Shown here: positions 7,694 to 15,778 of the stretch, one piece after another
Numbering within the stretch: position 1 is the first letter of the stretch
Layout of the letters: the number at the start of each line of letters is the position of its first letter
NCBI RefSeq assembly: GCF_004792695.1
Contig: NZ_SRXU01000012.1
Coordinates: 24,344 to 88,343, forward strand
Direction of reading: 5' to 3'
DNA: 64,000 nucleotides
Source of the DNA: Sphingomonas naasensis
Lineage (GTDB): Bacteria > Pseudomonadota > Alphaproteobacteria > Sphingomonadales > Sphingomonadaceae
Translations under genes and position numbers: made by a program
Notes under the pieces: model-generated
Seen by the model: the letters and a program-made list of their open reading frames with translations, nothing else
Databases searched by the model: none
What the model was told of the DNA's origin: nothing

Positions 7694-10023
7694 GCATCGT
7701 CGAGGATGCCAGGCAATTGGCGCAGGGCGCGATGCAGGGTGCCATGGCCAAGGCCGTCGCGCTCGCTCCGGACAGCTGGGTGCCGGGCGGCAAGCCCGAT
7801 CCGCTGATCGCGCGTCAGCACGGCCATGTCGGCAAGCCGGTCTCGCGGCTCGACGGGCCCCTGAAAGTCAGCGGCACGGCGCGGTTCGCGGCCGAGTTCA
7901 GCTTCGACAACATGGTCTACGGGGCGCTGGTCTACAGCACCATCGCCAAGGGCCGGATCGTCGAGATCGACACCGGCGAAGCCGAAGCGGCCCCGGGCGT
8001 CGTGACGGTGATGACGCATCGCAACGCCCCCCGTCTCAATCCGCCGCCGGTGTTCCTGTCGAACCCCAAGGCGGCGGGCGGCGACACCCTGCCGGTGATG
8101 CAGGACGATCGCATCCATTGGAACGGCGAGCCGGTGGCGGTGGTGCTGGCGCAAACGCAGGAGCAGGCCGACCACGCCGCGTCGCTGATCCGCGTGCGCT
8201 ATGCCGAGGAGACGGCCTTGCTCGGCTTCGAGGAGGCCAAGGCGCGCGGCACCAGGCAAGGCCTGTTCATGGGGCCGCCGCTGCACAACGAGATCGGTGA
8301 GGCCGAAGCCGCATTGGCCGCGGCGCCGGTCAAGGTCGATGCAACCTATCGAACCCCGCGGCACAATCACAACGCCATCGAGCTGCATGCGGTGACCGTT
8401 GCCTGGCAGGGCGAGACCCTGCGCGTCCATGACGCCTCGCAGCTCGTCGCGCACACCGCTTGGTCGATGGCGCAGATCTTCGGGATCGATGCGGCGCAGG
8501 TGGTGATCACCTCGCCCTTTGTCGGCGGTGGTTTTGGCGGCAAATGCATGTGGCAGCATCACATTCTCGCGGCGGCTGCGGCCAAGGTCGCCGGGCGGCC
8601 GGTCCGGCTGGTTCTGTCGCGCGAGGGTGTCTACCGCATCGTCGGCGGCCGCTCGCTGACCGAGCAGCGCGTCGCGCTGGGCGCGAGCCCGGACGGCAAG
8701 CTCAAGGCGCTGATCCACACCGGCACCACCGCGAAGACCGCGGACAACGTCATGCCCGAGCCGTTCATCATGCCGACGCGCAGCGCCTATGCCGCGGAGA
8801 CGATGCTGCTCGACGTCCAGACCGTCGAGCTCGACATGCTCGCCAACACCTTCATGCGCGCGCCGGGCGAAGCGGTAGGCACCTTCGCACTCGAAAGCGC
8901 GATCGACGAGCTTGCCGAAGCGCTCGCGATCGATCCGATCGAACTGCGCATGCGCAACGATCCCGAGAAGGATCCGATCTCGGGATTGCCCTTCTCCTCG
9001 CACAATCTCGCCGAGGCCTATCGCGCGGGCGCGGAACGGTTCGGCTGGGGAGCGCGCGCCGCCCGGCCCGGCGCGGTTCGCGACGGCGAATGGCTGGTCG
9101 GCATGGGCTGCGCCACCGGCACCTATCCCTATTATCGGATGCCAGGGGGCGCCGCGCGGATCACGCTGCGCAGCGACGGACACGCCACGATCGACATCGC
9201 CGCGCACGAGATGGGGATGGGGACTGCCACCGCGCAGACGCAGGTGGCGGCGGATCGGCTCGGGCTCGAGCTCGACGCGATCACCTTCAACTATGGCGAT
9301 TCGACCCTGCCCGGCGTGGTGCTGGCAGGCGGATCGCAGCAGACCGCGTCGATCGGCGCATCGGTGATCGCGGCGCATCACGCGCTGGTGAAGGAATTGC
9401 TCAAGACCGCCGGCAACGATTCCCCCTTGGCCGGCCTCGAACCCGATCAGGTCGCGAGCCGCGACGGCGGCCTGTGCAAGCTCGACGATCCTGCGCGCTA
9501 CGAGAGCTATGCGTCGATCCTGAGGCGGGCACAGCGCGATACGATCTGCGTCGAGGCGAGCCCGCCGCAGCCGCTCGAGACGATGCACTGGTCGATGCAC
9601 AGCCACTGCGCGATGTTCTGCGAAGTGCGCGTCAATGCCGTCACCGGCGAGCCACGGGTCAGCCGGTTCCTCGGATCGTTCGATTGCGGCCGGATCCTCA
9701 ATCCCAAGACCGCCTCCAGTCAGTTCCGCGGCGGGATCATCATGGGCCTTGGCCTCGCGTTGATGGAAGAGACCCTGTTCGACGAACGCAATGGCCGGAT
9801 CATGAACCCCAGCCTCGCCGACTATCATGTGCCGGTGCACATGGACGTTCCCGACATCGACGTGATCTGGACCGACATCGCCGATCCGCACACGCCGATG
9901 GGCGCGCACGGGATCGGCGAGATCGGCATCACCGGCACGGGGGCGGCTATTGCCAATGCCATCTACAACGCGACCGGCAAGCGCGTGCGCGACTTGCCCA
10001 TCACGCTCGACAAGTTGCTCTAG
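7690..10023 (+). CDS. paoC: Molybdenum-cofactor aldehyde oxidoreductase large subunit (PaoC/YagR-like)
   Basis: The 777-aa protein is the catalytic Moco subunit, about 45 residues longer than E. coli PaoC because of an N-terminal extension. Motifs include FVGGGFGGKCMW, MRAPGEAVGTFALESAIDEL and the C-terminal GAHGIGEIGITGTGAAIANA, whose GIGEIG Glu is the catalytic base in the family. Together with the two preceding genes it should form a complex that oxidises aldehydes to acids, probably aromatic or bulky ones given the PaoABC type. The dedicated maturation chaperone gene (paoD/XdhC family) is not present next to it, so cofactor insertion must depend on a gene elsewhere. The 78 bp to the next, convergent gene contain a GCCGCC/GGCGGC hairpin but no T-run. 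Confidence 0.9.
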   Translation: MSIVEDARQLAQGAMQGAMAKAVALAPDSWVPGGKPDPLIARQHGHVGKPVSRLDGPLKVSGTARFAAEFSFDNMVYGALVYSTIAKGRIVEIDTGEAEAAPGVVTVMTHRNAPRLNPPPVFLSNPKAAGGDTLPVMQDDRIHWNGEPVAVVLAQTQEQADHAASLIRVRYAEETALLGFEEAKARGTRQGLFMGPPLHNEIGEAEAALAAAPVKVDATYRTPRHNHNAIELHAVTVAWQGETLRVHDASQLVAHTAWSMAQIFGIDAAQVVITSPFVGGGFGGKCMWQHHILAAAAAKVAGRPVRLVLSREGVYRIVGGRSLTEQRVALGASPDGKLKALIHTGTTAKTADNVMPEPFIMPTRSAYAAETMLLDVQTVELDMLANTFMRAPGEAVGTFALESAIDELAEALAIDPIELRMRNDPEKDPISGLPFSSHNLAEAYRAGAERFGWGARAARPGAVRDGEWLVGMGCATGTYPYYRMPGGAARITLRSDGHATIDIAAHEMGMGTATAQTQVAADRLGLELDAITFNYGDSTLPGVVLAGGSQQTASIGASVIAAHHALVKELLKTAGNDSPLAGLEPDQVASRDGGLCKLDDPARYESYASILRRAQRDTICVEASPPQPLETMHWSMHSHCAMFCEVRVNAVTGEPRVSRFLGSFDCGRILNPKTASSQFRGGIIMGLGLALMEETLFDERNGRIMNPSLADYHVPVHMDVPDIDVIWTDIADPHTPMGAHGIGEIGITGTGAAIANAIYNATGKRVRDLPITLDKLL

Positions 10024-10101
10024 CGCGAGCGCCGCCGCCGAGCCAATTGGCGGCAAGCAGCCGGTTTGCGGCCATCGAGAATGACGGCACGGCTGCCGCG
10101 T

Positions 10102-10464
10102 CTATCGTATCGCGCGCTCGATCGCGTCGAGCAGCGCGTCCGGGTCGACCGGCTTCGTCAGGAAGGCTGCGGCGCCGGCGTCCATCGCCAGATCGCGCGC
10201 CGCGTCGGTTGGAAATGCGGTCATCAGGATCAAGGGTTGCGCACGGCCGCGCCGGATGAGTTCCGCCTGCAGTTCAAGGCCGGTCATGCCCGGCATGTGC
10301 AGGTCGGTCACGACGCAGGCGGGTATCGCTTCCGGATCCGCGAGCAGCGCTTCCGCGCTGGCGAAACAGCGCGGCGCGAGCCCGGCGGAGCGCATCAGGC
10401 TGTCGAGGCTGCCCCGGACGTCCGGGTCGTCGTCGACGATGGCGATGATGGCAGAGGCGGTCAC
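10102..10464 (-). CDS. Single-domain response regulator (receiver only)
   Basis: The 120-aa protein is a lone CheY-type receiver: acidic pocket DDD at 11-13, phospho-acceptor Asp54 in VVTDLHMPGM, Thr in LILMTAF and Lys in FLTKPVD. It has no output domain. It is the last gene of a minus-strand set with a FixJ-like regulator and a sensor kinase, 81 bp downstream of the FixJ-like gene. In sphingomonads and rhizobia such lone receivers act as phosphate sinks or competitors for a shared kinase; that role is inferred from position. Confidence 0.9.
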   Translation of the reverse strand: MTASAIIAIVDDDPDVRGSLDSLMRSAGLAPRCFASAEALLADPEAIPACVVTDLHMPGMTGLELQAELIRRGRAQPLILMTAFPTDAARDLAMDAGAAAFLTKPVDPDALLDAIERAIR

Positions 10465-10545
10465 GGGTATACACTCCAGGGACGGTTGCGACGCCGGGCG
10501 TCGATGGCTGTAGATGCACCCTCTGCGGGCATCTCGACACCATAC

Positions 10546-11184
10546 TCAGATGTTAAAGCGATGGATGCTGTCGTCGCGAACGCCGAGCAGCTCGGCCATG
10601 CGGACCAGATCGGCGAGCGATTGCGCCTCCATCTTCCGCATCACATTGCCGCGATGGATCTTCACGGTGATTTCGGACAATTCCAATCGCGCCGCGACCT
10701 GCTTGTTCATCAGCCCGGTGACCACCAACCCCATCACTTCGCGTTCGCGCGGCGTTAGACGGGCATGGAATTGCCGGAGCTGGGTGGTGCTCTCCGCCGC
10801 GGCGCGGCGGGTGCGATCCTTGTCCAAAGCGACTTCGACCGCGGCGAGCATCTGCTCGTCGCTGAACGGCTTGGGCAGGAAATCCACTGCTCCGGCCTTC
10901 ATCCCGCGCACGGTCATCGGAATGTCGCCATGCCCGGTGATCAGGATGACCGGGATATGCACGCCCTGCTCGGCGAGCCGCTGCTGGAAATCGAGTCCGT
11001 TGTGCTCGCGAAGACGGATGTCGAGCACGAGGCACGACGCGATGGACGGCACGCCCGCGGCAAGGAAATCCTCGGGGCTCTCGTAGAGCGCGACGTCCAG
11101 CTCGGCCGAGCGGAACAGGCTGCCCAGCGATCCGCGGATCCCGGCATCGTCGTCGATCACACAGATCCGGCCAAGGCTTGTCAT
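10546..11184 (-). CDS. FixJ/NarL-family response regulator
   Basis: The 212-aa protein has an N-terminal receiver (DDD at 11-13, Asp55 in CLVLDIRL, Lys in FLPKPFSD) and a C-terminal LuxR-type helix-turn-helix (LTPREREVMGLVVTGLMNKQ, then SEITVKIHRGNVMRKM). This layout and the sequence MTVRGMKAGAVDFLPKPF are characteristic of FixJ. The start ATG overlaps the kinase stop by ATGA, so kinase and regulator are one operon and almost certainly partners. FixJ homologues control oxygen or redox responses, but the kinase lacks a visible haem PAS signature, so the signal is unknown. Confidence 0.92.
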   Translation of the reverse strand: MTSLGRICVIDDDAGIRGSLGSLFRSAELDVALYESPEDFLAAGVPSIASCLVLDIRLREHNGLDFQQRLAEQGVHIPVILITGHGDIPMTVRGMKAGAVDFLPKPFSDEQMLAAVEVALDKDRTRRAAAESTTQLRQFHARLTPREREVMGLVVTGLMNKQVAARLELSEITVKIHRGNVMRKMEAQSLADLVRMAELLGVRDDSIHRFNI

Positions 11185-12698
11185 GCCGCCTCCTTCTCGC
11201 CCACGGCCGGCAGGTAGAACCCGAAGGTTGCGCCGCGGCCCGGATTGTTGGCCGCGCCCAGCGTGCCGCCATGCTGCTCGATGATGGAGCGGCAGATCGA
11301 AAGGCCCATGCCGAGCCCGGCGCTCTTGGTCGTGAAGAAGGGCGCGAACAGGCTTTCCGGATCGCCGGCGATGCCGCTGCCGCAATCCGAGACGCGCAGC
11401 CTGACGCCCTCGCCATCGGTGTCCGCGTCGATGCACAGTTCGCGCGCATCGGCCGGGCTCTCGGCCATCGCCTGTTCGGCATTGAGCATCAGGTTCATCA
11501 ATACCTGCTGGAGCTGGACGCGATCGCCATGCACCAGGGGCAGGGCGTCCGCGATGGTCACCCGGATCGCGACTTCATGGGTCTGCAGGGCGCGGCGGAG
11601 CAGGGCGACCGTCTCGTCGATCAGCGACCCCAATTCGACCAGGTCGCGCTGCGGATCCGCCTTGCGCGCCAAATCGCGGATGCGCGCGATCACCGCAGCG
11701 GCACGGGTGCCGTTGGCAGCGATCTGATCGAGGCAGTCGGCGACCTCGAGCGCGTCGGGTGCCTCGCGCGCCAGCCAGCGCGTGCCCGACTTGGCGTAGG
11801 TTATGATCGCCGAGAGCGGCTGATTGACCTCGTGCGCGATCGATGCGGCGAGCTGGCCCAGCGTGGTCACGCGCGAGACATGGGTGAGCTCGGCCTGCGA
11901 TTGCGCCAGCCGCGCCTGCGCGCGGTTTCGCTCGGTGAGATCGAGCGCCATCACCAGCACGCGCTTCCACCCGTCGCTTCCCGGCGGCAGCGTCACGCGC
12001 AGCACGACATCGGCGATTTCGCCGCTGGCGGTGAGGAACTGGGTTTCCTCCTCGATCGTGGTGTCGCCGCGGGCGAGCGCGGTGAGGATTCGGCCCAGCG
12101 TCGCCTCGGCGGCGGGGGTGTGGTGGGCGACAATCGTGCCCCCGACCAACGCGCTGGCGTCGGGCAGCCCGAACAACCGTGCCGCTTCGTTGTTGGCGGC
12201 GCGGATCGTCGCGGTGCGCGCGATATGCTCGATCGTCTCCGGGCTGGCGGGTTGGCCGCTCTGCAGCAGCGCATGTGCGGTGGACCAGTCGCCTTCCCAG
12301 ATCGGAAGGCCCGCGGCGTTGAAGATGGTGCGATACCGCTCCTCGGACAGGCGATGCCGTTCGGCCGCCGCCTGATTGCGCAGGCTGAGCAAGGTGGTGA
12401 TGCCGATCGCGGTGAGGCTCACGCCCAGCCGCGCCGCCGGTGATCCCAGCGGCTCGCCCGAATGGCTGATGAAATAGCCGGTGATCGCCATCGCAAAAAC
12501 TGCGATCCCGACGACCATCATCAGCGCGCGATCATGGCTTCGCGCCGCCATCACCACGACGATAGTGTAGAGCACCGCCACCGCGCCCTGGAGAGGGCTG
12601 AGCACATCGAGCGCGAATATGGCGAGCGCCAGCGCCAGCGCGGCGGCGCCGTGAACCTGCGTCGCCAATCGCTTGCCCGTGGCGTCGTCCCGCATCAT
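11181..12698 (-). CDS. FixL-like membrane sensor histidine kinase
   Basis: The 505-aa protein from the MM start at 12698 (GGGAGACG upstream) begins with three or four hydrophobic helices between residues 15 and 105. A PAS-like segment follows at about 120-255, ending LVMALDLTERNRAQ. The HisKA box is IAHEVNQPLSAIITY with His289, the N box is VLMNLMLNAEQAM, and the G boxes are DCGSGI and GLGMGLSI. HEVNQPLSA is the typical FixL/DctB-type H box. The longer open frame to 13043 overlaps the next kinase and has no similarity, so it was not used. It heads the operon with the FixJ-like regulator and the single receiver. Confidence 0.9.
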   Translation of the reverse strand: MMRDDATGKRLATQVHGAAALALALAIFALDVLSPLQGAVAVLYTIVVVMAARSHDRALMMVVGIAVFAMAITGYFISHSGEPLGSPAARLGVSLTAIGITTLLSLRNQAAAERHRLSEERYRTIFNAAGLPIWEGDWSTAHALLQSGQPASPETIEHIARTATIRAANNEAARLFGLPDASALVGGTIVAHHTPAAEATLGRILTALARGDTTIEEETQFLTASGEIADVVLRVTLPPGSDGWKRVLVMALDLTERNRAQARLAQSQAELTHVSRVTTLGQLAASIAHEVNQPLSAIITYAKSGTRWLAREAPDALEVADCLDQIAANGTRAAAVIARIRDLARKADPQRDLVELGSLIDETVALLRRALQTHEVAIRVTIADALPLVHGDRVQLQQVLMNLMLNAEQAMAESPADARELCIDADTDGEGVRLRVSDCGSGIAGDPESLFAPFFTTKSAGLGMGLSICRSIIEQHGGTLGAANNPGRGATFGFYLPAVGEKEAA

Positions 12699-12796
12699 CG
12701 TCTCCCGCAGCCCTCCGATCCACGAGGTTCGGAAGGGTGCCAAGCTGGACGAGGGTGTCTGCGATGGCAACATCAAGGCGCGCCGTCCGGACGAAA

Positions 12797-13453
12797 TCAA
12801 CATCCGCCGACATGCAAGGTGAAGCGCGTGCCGGGCTGCGTGTTGGTCCAGTCGTGGCGACCCCCCAGCCGCTTCGCCATCATCGCGATGAGCTGGCGGC
12901 CAAGGCCGCTGCCCTGTGAAATCCGGTCGGCCGGCATCCCGCGCCCGCGATCCGACACTTCGAGCCGATAGCCGCCGAACGGCATCTTGCGCAGGACCAC
13001 CTCGACATCGCCGGGCATTCCGGGCGCATAAGCATATTTGCACGCGTTGCCGACGAGCTCCGACACGATCACGCCTATCGCAGTAGCGGCATCGGGCGAG
13101 GCGTTGATCGTATCGGCGGCGACATGCACCCGGCGGCCGGCGTCCGCGCAGCCCCGCTCGAGTTCGGCGCCCAACTCCCCGAGATAGGCGCGCAGATCGA
13201 CGCTGGCCGCGGTGCCTGACTGATAGAGCTGGCGATGGACACCGCCGATCGCCAGGATCCGCCGCATCGTCGTGTCGAGCGCCGCCACGGCGATCGGGTC
13301 GGCGACGCGGCGCGCCTCGACCGACACCATGGCCGCGAGCAATTGCAGGCTGTTCGCGACGCGGTGGTTGGTTTCATCGGCGACGCTCGGTTGGGGCATT
13401 GCCGGCAGCACTGCGATCGCGGCGGGCTCGGGGAATGCATGCTGTGCCATCAT
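12797..13453 (-). CDS. HisKA_2-family soluble sensor histidine kinase
   Basis: The 218-aa protein has a HisKA_2 phospho-acceptor region (DETNHRVANSLQLLAAMV, His30) and a C-terminal ATPase with N box VSELVGNACKYAY, G1 DRGRGMP and G2 GSGLGRQLIAMM. There is no transmembrane or sensor domain, so its input is probably another protein. Kinases of this group often feed the alphaproteobacterial general stress response through PhyR, but no phyR or nepR gene is in the window. It is transcribed divergently from the hydrolase at 13632 across a 178-bp gap. Confidence 0.88.
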   Translation of the reverse strand: MMAQHAFPEPAAIAVLPAMPQPSVADETNHRVANSLQLLAAMVSVEARRVADPIAVAALDTTMRRILAIGGVHRQLYQSGTAASVDLRAYLGELGAELERGCADAGRRVHVAADTINASPDAATAIGVIVSELVGNACKYAYAPGMPGDVEVVLRKMPFGGYRLEVSDRGRGMPADRISQGSGLGRQLIAMMAKRLGGRHDWTNTQPGTRFTLHVGGC

Positions 13454-13631
13454 CGGGTCATCCCTTCGGTGATGAGTCCTGATCCCCGATCTCGCGATGT
13501 GGCGCCATCATACGCAGGTTTAGGGACGGTGACCCCCAACCTGGGTATGATTCCGAATTTCCGGCCTCCCGCCGATATCCACTCCGTCGGACGGGCAGGG
13601 TGCAGCGTCCGCCTGAACGACGGAGGACACC

Positions 13632-14468
13632 ATGGCTACGCTCATCACGCAGGACGGCGCGGAAATCTTCTACAAGGATTGGGGCCCGAAGGATGCGCAG
13701 CCGATCGTATTCCATCATGGCTGGCCGCTCTCGTCGGACGACTGGGACGCGCAGATGCTGTTCTTCCTCGCGCAGGGCTACCGCGTCGTCGCGCATGATC
13801 GCCGCGGGCACGGACGCTCATCCCAGATCGATACCGGCCACGACATGGACCATTATGCCGCCGATGCCTCGGCCGTGGCCGAGCATCTCGACCTGACCAA
13901 CGCCGTGCATATCGGCCATTCGACCGGCGGCGGCGAAGTCGCGCGCTATGTCGCGAAGTTCGGCCAGCCGCAGGGGCGCGTCGCCAGAGCGGTGCTGGTG
14001 AGTTCGGTGCCGCCGCTGATGTTGCAGACCGCGAACAATCCGGGCGGCACGCCGATTGCGGTGTTCGACGCTTTCCGCACGGCGCTGGCGGCCAATCGCG
14101 CGAGCTTCCTCCTCGATGTCGCGTCGGGGCCCTTCTACGGCTTCAACCGTCCGGGCGCGAACGTCACCGAGGCTGTCGTTCGTAACTGGTGGCGCCAGGG
14201 AATGATGGGCAGTGCGCTGGCGCACTATGAAGGCATCAAGGCGTTCTCGGAGACGGACCAGACCGACGATCTCAAGGCGATCACCGTGCCGACGCTGGTG
14301 CTTCAGGGCGATGACGATCAGGTCGTGCCCTATGCCGACGCCGCGCTGATGCAGGTGAAGCTGCTGCAGAACGCAACGCTGAAAATCTATGCGGGCTACC
14401 CGCACGGCATGTTGACCACCCATGCCGACGTCCTCAACGCCGACCTGCTGGCGTTCGTCCGCAGTTGA
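13632..14468 (+). CDS. Alpha/beta hydrolase, non-haem chloroperoxidase-like
   Basis: The 278-aa protein starts after a GGAGGACACC ribosome binding site. It has the full catalytic triad layout of the cofactor-free haloperoxidase/arylesterase group: nucleophile Ser in GHSTGGGEVARY, Asp in LQGDDDQVVPY and His in YPHGMLTTH. The oxyanion segment is FHHGWPLSSDDW. There is no signal peptide, so it should act in the cytoplasm as an esterase or perhydrolase. Such enzymes are numerous in sphingomonads and the physiological substrate cannot be read from sequence. It lies next to stress-type genes, including the zinc finger gene that follows. Confidence 0.9.
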   Translation: MATLITQDGAEIFYKDWGPKDAQPIVFHHGWPLSSDDWDAQMLFFLAQGYRVVAHDRRGHGRSSQIDTGHDMDHYAADASAVAEHLDLTNAVHIGHSTGGGEVARYVAKFGQPQGRVARAVLVSSVPPLMLQTANNPGGTPIAVFDAFRTALAANRASFLLDVASGPFYGFNRPGANVTEAVVRNWWRQGMMGSALAHYEGIKAFSETDQTDDLKAITVPTLVLQGDDDQVVPYADAALMQVKLLQNATLKIYAGYPHGMLTTHADVLNADLLAFVRS

Positions 14469-14712
14469 AGATCACGCGACGAAGGCTGGTTGCCGCCGCC
14501 GCGGCGCCGCGCGTTCGCAACGTTGCTTGCGCGCGGCGCCGGTGCGGAGGGCTCGAGCCAGGCGGCGTCGCGCAGCGCGCGGGTCACCATCCCCGAGCGT
14601 GTGCGATCAAAGCGACCATCGTCGCCCTCGACTCGGGCCATCTTTGACCTATCACCCATCCACGCGCGATTGCGGACCTGATCCAGCGCGCGGCGCAAGG
14701 CGGAGGACCTCG

Positions 14713-15015
14713 ATGAGCGAGTGCCGGCATCTGGATATGATCGACCAAGTCACCCCCAGCGCGAGGGGATGCGAGGAGTGCCTTCGCATCGGCAGTCCCT
14801 GGGTGCATCTGCGACTCTGCCGTAGCTGCGGCCATGTCGGCTGCTGCGACGAATCGCCGCATCGCCACGCCACCGCGCATTTCCACACCACCGGGCACCC
14901 GATCATCGAAGGCTATGATCCGCCCGAAGGCTGGGGTTGGTGCTATGTCGACGAAATCGTCGTCGATCTGCCGGACCAGACCGCGCAGCGCGGGCCGATC
15001 CCGCGATATGTCTAG
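14713..15015 (+). CDS. UBP-type zinc finger protein
   Basis: The 100-aa protein is almost entirely one zf-UBP domain. The Cys/His ligands are visible as CEECL, LCRSCGHVGCCDESPHRHATAHF and HTTGHPI. The start is the ATG after GCGGAGGACCTCG. In eukaryotes this fold binds the ubiquitin C-terminus; the bacterial stand-alone forms are small proteins of unknown function. The 244 bp between this gene and the hydrolase upstream show no ORF that I can support, so the gene may have its own promoter there. Confidence 0.88.
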   Translation: MSECRHLDMIDQVTPSARGCEECLRIGSPWVHLRLCRSCGHVGCCDESPHRHATAHFHTTGHPIIEGYDPPEGWGWCYVDEIVVDLPDQTAQRGPIPRYV

Positions 15016-15061
15016 CCAGGCGCTGGCCCGTGCGCCTCGAACTATCCGGGCCGACACGCGG

Positions 15062-15703
15062 TTAGCCGCCGGGAACGGCCGTTTGCAGCGCATTTCGGCG
15101 TGTTATTTGCCGACCTCCATCATTTGCCGAGGTCCACCGGTCCGTCGCGCAGGGCGACGGATCGCGGGCGGTGACCGATGCCCGGTCGCCCGGCGATGCC
15201 GGTGCCGCGTCGCCCGAAGGTCCGGGAGCATGCGACGCTCCCCGAGACTGTGCAGCGCCGCCGCAACGGGACGACAGCGCCTCGGCGGGGCCACTCAGGA
15301 TCGCGATCGTTCCCGGGCGGGCGGGCTGATAGCTGAACCTCGCCTCAAGCTGCACGGCGATGCTCTCGACAAGGCGACGACCCCTGCCGCAGCGCGCGAC
15401 TGGCGGCGCGCCGATTCCCCGGCCGTCGTCCGCGACGATCAGCACGAAGGATCCATCGAGGACCGAGAACGCCACGCGGATCTCTCCGCCGGCGTTGTCG
15501 TCATAGGCGTATTTCATACTGTTGATGACGAGTTCGTTGACCACCGAGCCGAGACGCACGGCAACATCGGCGGCCACGCTTTCACCGCCATGATGTACTG
15601 CGATGCGTGGCACATTCGGCCCGCACCCAAGTGTAGCCAGACCCTCGGTGAGGTTCGCGAGATAATCGCCGATCGCGACCATTTGGGGCGTGTCGTAAGC
15701 CAT
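15062..15703 (-). CDS. Orphan HATPase domain, remnant of a HisKA_2 histidine kinase
   Basis: From the ATG at 15703 (GGGAGGCAG upstream) the 213-aa product starts inside what would be the second helix of a HisKA_2 domain (MVAIGDYLANLTEGLATLG). It then has an ATPase with N box VVNELVINSMKYAY and G1 ADDGRGIGAP. The phospho-acceptor His segment is absent from the ORF and from the 75 bp upstream. The G2 box reads CGRGRRLV instead of GLGLRLV. The last 70 residues are Ser/Arg/Gly-rich and do not resemble a domain. It may be a decayed kinase or an ATPase that works in trans on a separate phosphotransfer protein. It is 75 bp downstream of the large regulator gene. Confidence 0.6.
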   Translation of the reverse strand: MAYDTPQMVAIGDYLANLTEGLATLGCGPNVPRIAVHHGGESVAADVAVRLGSVVNELVINSMKYAYDDNAGGEIRVAFSVLDGSFVLIVADDGRGIGAPPVARCGRGRRLVESIAVQLEARFSYQPARPGTIAILSGPAEALSSRCGGAAQSRGASHAPGPSGDAAPASPGDRASVTARDPSPCATDRWTSANDGGRQITRRNALQTAVPGG

Positions 15704-15778
15704 GGCTACCTGCCTCCCGTGTCGTACGTTGGGATGACAGGTTCGTCCGCCGCGCATCTGCGCGCCAGCGAGATGATG

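Noticed and set aside
7423..10056. 877-codon open frame antisense to the molybdenum hydroxylase genes
   Set aside because: It is a shadow of GC-rich coding DNA; its translation is Arg/Gly/Asp-rich and shows no domain.
14469..14712. Several short ORFs before the zinc finger gene
   Set aside because: They overlap each other, lack ribosome binding sites and have low-complexity translations.
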